15,637 bases of DNA from an uncultured Solobacterium sp. (lineage in GTDB: Bacteria; Bacillota_I; Bacilli_A; Erysipelotrichales; Erysipelotrichaceae). The stretch spans positions 1 through 15,637 of the forward strand of contig URHY01000053.1 in NCBI GenBank assembly GCA_900547815.1, written 5' to 3'. The position numbers and the translations under genes are program-made. Each line of letters opens with the position of its first letter. Position 1 is the first letter of the stretch. Below are positions 1-6,401 of the stretch, piece by piece. Below the pieces are notes generated by a model. That model saw only the letters and a program-made list of their open reading frames with translations, had not been told where the DNA came from and ran no database searches.

Positions 1-24
1 AGATATTCTATCAGATTTTAAAAA

Positions 25-54
25 GACTGTCGACAGTCACTTTGTCAACAGTCT
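25..54. repeat. Overlapping inverted repeats of GACTGT
   Basis: GACTGTCGACAGTC at 25-38 is a perfect 14-bp palindrome, and a third copy of the arm (ACAGTCT, 48-54) can pair with AGACTGT at 24-30. This could be a small operator, a hairpin at the end of an upstream gene that lies outside the window, or the edge of a decayed element. Nothing in the window decides between these. Confidence 0.4.
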
Positions 55-56
55 GA

Positions 57-83
57 ATGGATGTGCAATCACATCCATTTTTT
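57..83 (+). terminator. Intrinsic terminator
   Basis: A perfect 9-bp stem (ATGGATGTG at 57-65 with CACATCCAT at 70-78) with the 4-nt loop CAAT is followed by a T run to 83. There is no A run on the left, so it acts on the plus strand and probably ends a transcript entering from upstream of the window. One upstream reading frame stops at 54-56, just before the stem, which may be the tail of that gene. Confidence 0.8.
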
Positions 84-99
84 ACAAAGTGTTGAGGAA

Positions 100-237
100 A
101 TGTTCAACAAAGGCATTGCACTAAATCAATTTGAAGTATATCAAACCATGTTAGATAAAGATTTCAGTGTTAAAGTTATCGCATCAATTTTCTCAGTGAG
201 TGAAGAATTGATTAAAACTCTATTGATGAGAACTTAA
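100..237 (+). pseudogene. Possible C-terminal gene remnant (45 codons)
   Basis: An open frame from ATG at 100 to TAA at 235-237 encodes a 45-residue peptide with amphipathic helical character, containing KVIASIFSVSEELIKTLL near its end. The pattern resembles the helix-turn-helix-like tails (..VSEE.I..LL) of Rpn/PD-(D/E)XK transposase-like proteins, which is a weak resemblance recalled from the family and not a match I can verify. The same frame is open back to position 22, but the terminator at 57-83 lies inside it, so it is more likely a decayed fragment than an intact gene. GAGGA lies too close to the ATG to be a good ribosome site. It could also be noncoding. Confidence 0.25.
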
Positions 238-252
238 AAATTGTAGTATAAT
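223..252 (+). promoter_or_regulatory. Promoter of the fluoride riboswitch/antiporter unit
   Basis: A perfect -10 TATAAT at 247-252 has TTGATG at 223-228 as the -35 (18-bp spacer). The predicted start, about 259, falls right at the first base pair of the riboswitch aptamer (GGGA at 260), which supports the assignment. Confidence 0.7.
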
Positions 253-257
253 TTTTA

Positions 258-358
258 TTGGGAATGAAGTTTTCCCGTAGTTTAATACTAAAACCGCTTT
301 TTATAGGCTGATGACTTCTGTGTTTTTTTAACGCGGAAACCATCAGCTTTTCTGCGTT
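258..358 (+). promoter_or_regulatory. Fluoride riboswitch (crcB motif) with terminator platform
   Basis: The aptamer at 260-320 has all the parts of the crcB motif. P2 is GGGA (260-263) with TCCC (273-276). The pseudoknot strand GAAGU (266-270) in its loop pairs with ACUUC (314-318). The conserved AAAACCGCU precedes short P3 (GCUU/AGGC), and GGCTGATGACTTCTG is the characteristic 3' end. The expression platform is a terminator: GCTGATG (307-313) with CATCAGC (341-347) and TTCTGTGT (316-323) with ACGCGGAA (331-338), then TTTT at 348-351. This stem uses the aptamer's own 3' strand, so fluoride binding should prevent it and switch transcription on. A competing hairpin (330-339 with 349-358) would act as antiterminator and leaves the ribosome site at 364-370 free. 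Confidence 0.9.
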
Positions 359-375
359 TTGAAAGGAGAGATTAA

Positions 376-1560
376 ATGCTGATAAGTTTATCTTATATTT
401 TTCTTGTAGGAATATTTTTATCTTGGTTATGTAAAAAGATAGGATTACCTGGGTTATTAGGAATGATATTTACGGGGATTCTTTTAGGGCCTTATTGTCT
501 TGGCTTGATTGATTCTTCATTATTGATTATATCAAGTGAATTAAGAAAGATTGCATTAATTATTATATTGATGCGAGCTGGATTGAATCTGGATCTAAGT
601 GATTTAAAAAAAGTTGGAAGACCAGCCATATTGATGTGTTTTGTGCCAGCATGCTTTGAAATGGTTGGAATGATTATTTTAGCACCAAATTTATTAGGAA
701 TTTCTTTATTGGATGCTGCCATAATGGGAAGTGTTGTTGCAGCAGTGAGTCCTGCAGTCATTGTTCCAAAAATGTTACAACTTATGGAAGAAGGATATGG
801 AACAAAGGAAAGCATTCCCCAATTGATTTTGGCTGGAGCTAGTGTTGACGACGTATTTGTGATTGTGATGTTTACAGCATTTCTTGGTTTAGCTCAAGGT
901 GAAAGTATTAATGTTTTAAGCTTTGTGAATATTCCACTATCCATTCTAACAGGTATTATATGTGGAGCATTATTGGGAAAAGGACTTGCGATTTTCTTTA
1001 AGAAAAACCATATGCGAGATACAGTTAAAATTCTAGTTTTATTAAGTGTTGCATTTATCTTAGTAACACTTGAAGATGTATTGCCAATTCCGTTTTCAGG
1101 CTTGATTGCGATTATGTTTATGGGAATCTTCTTACAAAGAAATCATTCGATTGTATCTAAAAGATTATCTGTTAAATTTAATAAGTTATGGGTTGGTGCG
1201 GAAGTCTTATTATTTGTGTTAGTCGGTGCTTGTGTAAACATTTCTTATGCATTAAAAGCAGGCGTAATGGCTATTCTATTAATATTTGGGGTACTTGTAT
1301 TTAGAATGATTGGTGTGTTTATTTGTTTACTAAAAACATCACTAACAAAATCAGAACGCCTATTTTGTATGATTTCCTATTGTCCTAAGGCAACTGTACA
1401 AGCTGCGATAGGATCAGTTCCCTTGGCTGCAGGACTAGAATGTGGACAAATTGTATTGACTGTAGCTGTTTTATCCATCTTGATTACAGCGCCATTAGGG
1501 GCATTTTTAATTGAACATACATATAAAAAATGGTTAAAAAAAGAACAAAGATTGAATTAG
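376..1560 (+). CDS. Cation:proton antiporter, probable fluoride exporter (CPA family)
   Basis: This 394-residue integral membrane protein is almost entirely hydrophobic segments and belongs to the monovalent cation:proton antiporter superfamily. Visible family marks are the GL-LD segment (AGLNLDLSDL, about residues 68-77), VSPAVIVPKM (124-133) and the paired acidic residues in ASVDDVFVIV (D158-D159), the position of the ion/proton-carrying aspartates in this fold. It has no C-terminal RCK/TrkA domain. The ATG at 376 follows GAAAGGAGAG at good spacing. Its leader is a fluoride riboswitch; such riboswitches are known to precede Fluc/CrcB, CLC-F and a subclass of cation:proton antiporters thought to export fluoride. 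I infer that role here; the sequence alone could not separate it from a Na+/H+ or K+/H+ exchanger. Its last codons overlap the end of the convergent coaX. Confidence 0.85.
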   Translation: MLISLSYIFLVGIFLSWLCKKIGLPGLLGMIFTGILLGPYCLGLIDSSLLIISSELRKIALIIILMRAGLNLDLSDLKKVGRPAILMCFVPACFEMVGMIILAPNLLGISLLDAAIMGSVVAAVSPAVIVPKMLQLMEEGYGTKESIPQLILAGASVDDVFVIVMFTAFLGLAQGESINVLSFVNIPLSILTGIICGALLGKGLAIFFKKNHMRDTVKILVLLSVAFILVTLEDVLPIPFSGLIAIMFMGIFLQRNHSIVSKRLSVKFNKLWVGAEVLLFVLVGACVNISYALKAGVMAILLIFGVLVFRMIGVFICLLKTSLTKSERLFCMISYCPKATVQAAIGSVPLAAGLECGQIVLTVAVLSILITAPLGAFLIEHTYKKWLKKEQRLN

Positions 1561-1573
1561 TCTTTGTTCTTTT
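1539..1573. terminator. Bidirectional terminator shared by antiporter and coaX
   Basis: A 13-bp perfect stem (AAAAGAACAAAGA at 1539-1551 with TCTTTGTTCTTTT at 1561-1573) encloses the 9-nt loop TTGAATTAG, which contains the stop codons of both convergent genes. The A run on one side and T run on the other make it usable in both directions. Both arms are coding sequence: the left arm in the antiporter, the right arm in coaX. Confidence 0.8.
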
Positions 1574-2324
1574 CATATATAACTTTTAATCCTTTAAAAA
1601 TCAGGTTAGGATCATAGACATCGATTGATTTTGTATAGCTGCAAACAATTCTTCCTAAACCACCTGTCGCAATGACTTTTAAATCTTTGCCAACTTCTTT
1701 TTTGAATTGAGCGATGGTATATTCAACACCACCTAAAAATTGATAGAATACGCCTGCTTGCATTTCAGTCTGTGTATTTCTAGCTAAAATTGTTTTAGGG
1801 CGTTTGATTTCAATTTCAGGAAGTTGAGCGGTTTGCCCCCATAAAGCATTTGCTCCTGTTTCAATACCAACACCAATGGCACCAGCTTTAAAGCAACCAT
1901 TTTCGTCTACATAATCATATGTAGTAGCTGTTCCAAAATCGGCAACTAAGATTGGTCCGCCATATTCGTTAAAGGCACCTGCGCAATCTGCAATACGGTC
2001 GGCACCTACATTTCTTGGGGTTTCTAATTGGACGCTGATTCCACTTTTTATACCAGGACCTACAATAAGAGGTTCCATACCTACGAATTTTTTAATTCCA
2101 TTTGTGAAGGAATGCATTACTTTAGGAACAACACTTGAAACAATAACTGCGTCAATTTGTTTTTCGTGTACATTTGATCGGTCTAAGAAGTTTTTTAACA
2201 TAAAGCCATATTCATCACTCGTTCTTCTAACTTTTGTAGTTAATCGATATGTACCGATTAACTCATCTTTGTCAAAAATACCAATAGTGATGTTTGTATT
2301 TCCAATATCTACTGTTACAAGCAT
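1557..2324 (-). CDS. coaX: Type III pantothenate kinase
   Basis: This kinase phosphorylates pantothenate with ATP to 4'-phosphopantothenate, the first step of coenzyme A synthesis, in the cytoplasm. From the start I choose the protein has 255 residues, normal for CoaX. The N-terminal phosphate motif DIGNTN (6-11), GADRIADC (107-114) with the catalytic-type aspartate D109, and the second phosphate loop DFGTATTYDYV (129-139) identify the ASKHA-fold type III enzyme. I take the ATG at 2322-2324 because it begins MLVTVDIGNTN as the family does, has GGAG seven bases upstream and sits one base after the coaBC stop; a longer in-frame start six codons upstream would overlap coaBC. It is co-transcribed with coaBC, which performs the next two steps. 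The gene end forms half of the shared terminator stem. Confidence 0.95.
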   Translation of the reverse strand: MLVTVDIGNTNITIGIFDKDELIGTYRLTTKVRRTSDEYGFMLKNFLDRSNVHEKQIDAVIVSSVVPKVMHSFTNGIKKFVGMEPLIVGPGIKSGISVQLETPRNVGADRIADCAGAFNEYGGPILVADFGTATTYDYVDENGCFKAGAIGVGIETGANALWGQTAQLPEIEIKRPKTILARNTQTEMQAGVFYQFLGGVEYTIAQFKKEVGKDLKVIATGGLGRIVCSYTKSIDVYDPNLIFKGLKVIYEKNKD

Positions 2325-2325
2325 T

Positions 2326-3522
2326 TTATTTCTCCATCTCAATCTCTTTCATTGTTTCTAATATTTTAAATCCTAATTCTTCTTTTGAACATTTAGGTAA
2401 ATGTTGAGAAGTATTTTTTCTTAATAATGTTACAACATTTGTGTCTGTTTGAAAGCCTGCGCCACTTGTGAATAAGTTATTCGCTATTAACATATCACAG
2501 TTTTTAGCCTCTAATTTTTTTCTAGCATTTTCTTCTAGATTTTGTGTTTCCATCGCAAAACCACAAATGACTTGATTTTCTTTTTTGTGTTTTCCAATGT
2601 AAGCTAAGATATCTGGGTTTTTCACAAAATGGAAAGTGACTTCTTCATCAGATTTTTTGATTTTTTGATCTGCAACAATTTCAGGTCTATAATCTGCAAC
2701 CGCAGCAGCCATAATAATATAGTTTTGATCATCTAGTCTTGAGGTGATTGCATCAAACATATCTTGAGCGCTTGTTACGTGCACCATATTTACATCATTA
2801 AGATCTTCTAAAGCGGTTGGCCCGGTAACTAATGTTACATTAGCTCCTAGTGCCTTGGCTGCTTTTGCAATCGCATAACCTTGTTTACCACTTGAATGAT
2901 TGCTTAGAAAACGTACAGGGTCTAAGGCTTCTTGTGTTGGTCCAGCAGAAACTAAAACATTCTTTCCTTTTAAGGATTGTTCTATTTCAAATTCGTGATC
3001 AATGGCAGTCACAATATCTTGTACATCGGCAAGTTTACCTTTTCCTGTATCATTACATGCTAAATGTCCAACAACTGGTTCTACAAATTTATATCCTAGC
3101 TCTTTGGCAAGTTTAATATTTCTTTGAGTAACTTCATTTTCATACATATGAACATTCATTGCTGGGCAAATTAATTTCTTAGTATGACAAGCTAAGAAAG
3201 TTGTTGAAACAATATCATCTGCAATTCCATGAACTACTTTGGCAATGATGTTGGCAGTGGCAGGAACTAATACTATGATATCTGCCCATTTAGCTAACGT
3301 GATGTGGGCAATTGGATCTTCATTTGTTTCATCGAATAAAGAAACTTCACATTTATGTTTACTCAAAGATTCAAAGTTGATTGGTTTGACAAATTCTTGT
3401 GCATGCTTTGTCATGACAACTTTAATTTCATAATCTTTTTTGGATAGTTTGCTGACAAGATCACAGGCTTTATAAGCTGCGATTCCACCAGACACTCCTA
3501 TAACAACATGTTTTTTTTCCAT
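2326..3522 (-). CDS. coaBC: Bifunctional phosphopantothenoylcysteine decarboxylase / phosphopantothenate-cysteine ligase
   Basis: CoaBC joins cysteine to 4'-phosphopantothenate (CoaB, CTP-dependent) and decarboxylates the product to 4'-phosphopantetheine (CoaC, FMN-dependent). With 398 residues it is full length. The CoaC half (about 1-180) shows GVSGGIAAYKA (9-19), H73 in AHITLAKWAD, PATAN (87-91), the PAMN substrate clamp (120-123) and C156 in HLACNDTGKGK, at nearly the same numbering as the E. coli catalytic His, Asn and Cys. The CoaB half shows VSAGPTQEALDPVRFLSN (191-208), AAAVADYRP (272-280) and KIKK (287-290). I take the ATG at 3520-3522: it has AAGGAG upstream and lies well downstream of the predicted transcription start, whereas the extended frame to 3567 would begin at that start. 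coaX follows directly. Confidence 0.95.
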   Translation of the reverse strand: MEKKHVVIGVSGGIAAYKACDLVSKLSKKDYEIKVVMTKHAQEFVKPINFESLSKHKCEVSLFDETNEDPIAHITLAKWADIIVLVPATANIIAKVVHGIADDIVSTTFLACHTKKLICPAMNVHMYENEVTQRNIKLAKELGYKFVEPVVGHLACNDTGKGKLADVQDIVTAIDHEFEIEQSLKGKNVLVSAGPTQEALDPVRFLSNHSSGKQGYAIAKAAKALGANVTLVTGPTALEDLNDVNMVHVTSAQDMFDAITSRLDDQNYIIMAAAVADYRPEIVADQKIKKSDEEVTFHFVKNPDILAYIGKHKKENQVICGFAMETQNLEENARKKLEAKNCDMLIANNLFTSGAGFQTDTNVVTLLRKNTSQHLPKCSKEELGFKILETMKEIEMEK

Positions 3523-3573
3523 GATATGGTCTCCTTTGTGAATAAAATCACGTATGATTTTTTTCACTAAAGT

Positions 3574-3602
3574 ATTATCCCATATGAATACCTTGTTTTC
3601 AA
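3574..3602 (-). promoter_or_regulatory. Promoter of coaBC-coaX
   Basis: Read on the minus strand, TTGAAA (3602-3597) is separated by exactly 17 bp from GATAAT (3579-3574), with TGG just before it as an extended -10. The predicted start near 3567 leaves a leader of about 45 nt with an AAGGAG ribosome site. CCTTGTTTTCAAGG (3591-3604) over the -35 is a small inverted repeat that might be an operator. Confidence 0.7.
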
Positions 3603-3682
3603 GGCACTTATTCTTACAAAAAAGGATATTTTATATTTTGTTTTCTACTATTTTGAAAAAAGTGTCTATTTTTCAAGGCTTA

Positions 3683-3691
3683 TGGTAAAAT
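3683..3691 (+). promoter_or_regulatory. Extended -10 promoter, apparently giving a leaderless mRNA
   Basis: TGGTAAAAT at 3683-3691 is an extended -10 element with no recognisable -35 at the right spacing. Six bases separate its last T from the ATG at 3698, so transcription should begin at or next to the start codon. The 20 bases before the ATG hold no ribosome site. Confidence 0.55.
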
Positions 3692-3697
3692 AAACGC

Positions 3698-4831
3698 ATG
3701 AAAATAATAGTAGCGTGTGATTCTTTTAAAGGCTGTATGTCTTCAAAAGAAGTAGAAGAGAGTATTAAAAATGGTATTTTAAAGGCGAATTGCGAACATG
3801 AAGTTTTGACTTTTCCTATGGCTGATGGAGGAGAAGGAACTGCCATGGTTTTTTGTGAAATTATTAAAGGAAAAACAACAGAAGTATTAACTGTAGATGC
3901 TTATGGAAAAAATATGTTTACGAATTACTGTATTTCACAAGATGGAGAACTTGCCATAATGGATGTGGCAAGTTGTATAGGCTTAAACATGACACCAAAA
4001 GAAAAAAGAAATCCAATGATCGCATCGAGTCGAGGCGTAGGTATTATGATGAAGGATGCGATTACAAGAGGGTGTAAAAAAATAATCATTGGTTTAGGCG
4101 GTAGTGCTACTAATGATGGTGGTATGGGAATTCTAAGTGAGTTTGGTATTCGCTTTTATAATTCGAAAAGAGAATTGCTGGTGCCTAGTGTTTATGCATT
4201 AACTCAAATTGCTTTTGTTGATAAGCGATATGCTAGACTTCCAAAAGGAATTGAAATTATTTGTGCGTGTGATGTGAAAAATCATTTGTTAGGTAGAAAT
4301 GGGGCTACATATATTTTTGGCAAGCAAAAAGGGATTTATTTAAATCAAATGAATGAAGTTGAAAAGGGTATGACTCATTATTGCTCAAAATTGAAACAAA
4401 CATTTCACGTAAATGTGAATGAATTTGAAGGCTCTGGAGCAGCAGGTGGTATAGGTTCTGTATTATTAGGGGTTATGAAAGCAAGGATGGTTTCTGGAAT
4501 TGATTTAGTTGTTGAATATTCTGGCTTAAAAGAACATCTTCAAAATGCAGATTTAGTGATTACTGGGGAAGGCCAAACAGATGCTCAAACATTATATGGT
4601 AAACTTCCTTTAGGTATTGCACATCTTGCTAGAGCATACAATGTGCCATGTATCTGTTTAAGTGGTGCATTGGGATTAGGCTATCAAGATATGTATGATG
4701 AGGGTATGATTGGAATCTTTTCAAGTGCAGATCGTGCTATGACTTTTCAAATGGCTTTACAAACAGGTAATGAAAAACTAGAGGCATTGGCATTTAGTTT
4801 AACTAAATTTATGGATGGTATTAGAAAGTAG
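3698..4831 (+). CDS. Glycerate kinase (GlxK/GarK family)
   Basis: This cytoplasmic kinase phosphorylates D-glycerate (2-phosphoglycerate in the GarK-type enzymes), feeding lower glycolysis. At 377 residues it has the normal length. It opens with MKIIVACDSFKGCMSS as the family does, and carries MADGGEGT (42-49), GLGGSATNDGG (131-141), GSGAAGG (about 246-252) and ITGEGQTDAQTLYGK (about 286-300), the conserved substrate and nucleotide loops of this fold. The ATG at 3698 is fixed by that N-terminus. There is no ribosome site before it and an extended -10 lies six bases upstream, so the message looks leaderless. It is followed after 8 bases by a thioredoxin-like lipoprotein gene and then L-asparaginase, in one apparent operon. 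Garden-variety glycerate genes (garR, garL) are not present, so the substrate's source is not evident. Confidence 0.92.
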   Translation: MKIIVACDSFKGCMSSKEVEESIKNGILKANCEHEVLTFPMADGGEGTAMVFCEIIKGKTTEVLTVDAYGKNMFTNYCISQDGELAIMDVASCIGLNMTPKEKRNPMIASSRGVGIMMKDAITRGCKKIIIGLGGSATNDGGMGILSEFGIRFYNSKRELLVPSVYALTQIAFVDKRYARLPKGIEIICACDVKNHLLGRNGATYIFGKQKGIYLNQMNEVEKGMTHYCSKLKQTFHVNVNEFEGSGAAGGIGSVLLGVMKARMVSGIDLVVEYSGLKEHLQNADLVITGEGQTDAQTLYGKLPLGIAHLARAYNVPCICLSGALGLGYQDMYDEGMIGIFSSADRAMTFQMALQTGNEKLEALAFSLTKFMDGIRK

Positions 4832-4839
4832 GTTTTTTA

Positions 4840-5349
4840 ATGAAAAAGATATTCACTTTATTATGTGCCTTTGTACTATGCTTAAGTCTTGTTGGATGTG
4901 GGGCAAAAACACCTTTTGAAATCAAGGAGATTTCGGCAACTAAATTGCAAAAGAAATTAGATAACAAAGAATCTTTTGTGGTAATCATTGAACGAGAGAA
5001 TTGTCCTTTTTGTGAGGCTTTACAAGAATATATTGACAAAACAAAAGATGAACATCCTAATCTAATTCTTTATAAAATTGATTCAACAGATTATGGATTT
5101 AGTAAAGTCAGTGCAGACTCTAAACAACTTAAAAGCTCAACAGAAGATGGTAAAATTATATTAGACATGGCCCCTTATTTCTTATATACACCAACATTGT
5201 ATGTTATACAAAATGGTAAGGCTAAACATGCTGGGATTGGATACAACGAAAATGATAATTCGATTAGTTTGTGGGATGTGGATTCAACAATTGATTTTGA
5301 TAATGCGGATACACAAGAGTTCTGGGAGTTTTTAGAAACATATGAATAA
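4840..5349 (+). CDS. Thioredoxin-like lipoprotein with CPFC motif
   Basis: This 169-residue protein has a lipoprotein signal: positive N-terminus (MKK), hydrophobic stretch and lipobox LVGC with the lipidated cysteine at residue 20, so it should be anchored on the outer face of the membrane. The rest reads as a thioredoxin fold: beta strand FVVIIERENCPFCEAL with the redox pair C55/C58, a long insert, then YTPTLYVIQNGK with the cis-proline position P118. It resembles thioredoxin-like proteins of the bacteriocin-accessory/PedC type known in Firmicutes, but no bacteriocin gene is nearby, so I infer only an extracytoplasmic thiol oxidoreductase. It lies 8 bases after glycerate kinase and overlaps the asparaginase start by 8 bases, implying translational coupling. 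The partner reductase is not seen. Confidence 0.8.
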   Translation: MKKIFTLLCAFVLCLSLVGCGAKTPFEIKEISATKLQKKLDNKESFVVIIERENCPFCEALQEYIDKTKDEHPNLILYKIDSTDYGFSKVSADSKQLKSSTEDGKIILDMAPYFLYTPTLYVIQNGKAKHAGIGYNENDNSISLWDVDSTIDFDNADTQEFWEFLETYE

Positions 5350-6325
5350 GAAAAATATTACAATTATAGCCACTGGTGGTACGATTGCGGGGCGTGGAAG
5401 TTTAGGTAAAAGTGCCAATTATCAAGCAGGCACATTTGATGTAGAAGAAATTGTACAGAGTATTCCACAGATTTGTGATTTAGCTAATTTGAATACGATT
5501 CAACTGTGTAATGTGGATTCGAATGATATGGGCCTAGATAAATGGGTTGAATTAAGAAAGATTTGTCACGAACTAGAAAAAAATCGCTATGTTGATGGAA
5601 TTGTGATTACACATGGAACAGATACATTGGAGGAAACAGCATTCTTTTTGAATTTGACATTGGCATGTCATAAACCTGTTGTCTTAACAGGGTCTATGCG
5701 ACCTGCAACTGCAACAAGTGCAGATGGACCTATGAATCTATATCAAGCCGTAGCTTTAGCTTGTCATATGGAAGCTTGGCAAGCTGGCGTTTTAGCTGTT
5801 ATTTCAGATACAATTTATTCAGGAAGAGATTTACAAAAAACGAATAGTTACAAAACAGATGCATTTAAAATGGGAGAATTTGGTTCTCTAGGTTATATGC
5901 GTGATGATCATGTATATTTGTTGAGTGCACCATTTAAAAAACATACATTTCAAACTATTTTTTCAAAGATGGAATTTGAAACATTACCAAAAGTAGAAAT
6001 CTTTTATGTACATACAGATTCAGATTCAGAATTATTAGAGTATATGTTAAATAAATATGATGGCTTAGTATTGGCCGGTACAGGTTCTGGTAATTATCCT
6101 ACAAAGATAAAAGATGTTTTAGAAAACTATACAGGAGAATGTACAGTTGTACGTGCAAGTCGTGTGTTAGAGGGAGCTGTTTTTGATTCAGATGTATTTG
6201 ATTCAAAACAAGTGACAATTCCTGCATACAAATTTTCAGCACAAAAAGCTAGAATTTTATTAATGTTGGCATTAAATTGTACTAAAAACCATGAAACAAT
6301 TAAATCATTCTTCCAAGAATATTGA
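5342..6325 (+). CDS. L-asparaginase (type I/II family)
   Basis: It hydrolyses L-asparagine to aspartate and ammonia. The 327-residue sequence has no signal peptide, so it should be cytoplasmic. Active-site motifs are complete: ATGGTIAG (10-17) with the nucleophile T14, Y27, S60, ITHGTDTLEETA (89-100) with T93/D94, LTGSMRPATATSADGP (115-130) and the lysine of GRDLQKTN (K166). The ATG overlaps the preceding lipoprotein gene by 8 bases and has GGGAG inside that gene as ribosome site, at the long end of usual spacing. The aspartate made could feed NAD synthesis by nadB further downstream, but that is only a metabolic possibility, not an operon link. The stop codon is TGA. No clear terminator follows. 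Confidence 0.92.
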   Translation: MNKKNITIIATGGTIAGRGSLGKSANYQAGTFDVEEIVQSIPQICDLANLNTIQLCNVDSNDMGLDKWVELRKICHELEKNRYVDGIVITHGTDTLEETAFFLNLTLACHKPVVLTGSMRPATATSADGPMNLYQAVALACHMEAWQAGVLAVISDTIYSGRDLQKTNSYKTDAFKMGEFGSLGYMRDDHVYLLSAPFKKHTFQTIFSKMEFETLPKVEIFYVHTDSDSELLEYMLNKYDGLVLAGTGSGNYPTKIKDVLENYTGECTVVRASRVLEGAVFDSDVFDSKQVTIPAYKFSAQKARILLMLALNCTKNHETIKSFFQEY

Positions 6326-6368
6326 AAAAATTTTCTCATATTGAAAAATATTTTCTAAATGCTATAAT
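6321..6368 (+). promoter_or_regulatory. Promoter with a duplicated AT-rich element
   Basis: TTGAAA (6341-6346) and TATAAT (6363-6368) are spaced by 16 bp, with TGC before the -10 as an extended element. ATTGAAAAAATTTTCT (6321-6336) and ATTGAAAAATATTTTCT (6340-6356) are two near-identical, roughly palindromic copies 19 bp apart; the second covers the -35. They may be an operator pair or simply AT-rich duplication. Confidence 0.7.
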
Positions 6369-6401
6369 AATTAATAGACTATTACAAGATAGGAGGTTAT
6401 T

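Noticed and set aside
492..815. 107-codon minus-strand frame inside the antiporter gene
   Set aside because: It is fully antisense to a well-supported membrane protein gene, has no ribosome site and no recognisable product.
2850..3433. Plus-strand frames of 88 and 64 codons opposite coaBC
   Set aside because: Shadows of the coaBC coding strand with low-complexity composition and no start signals.
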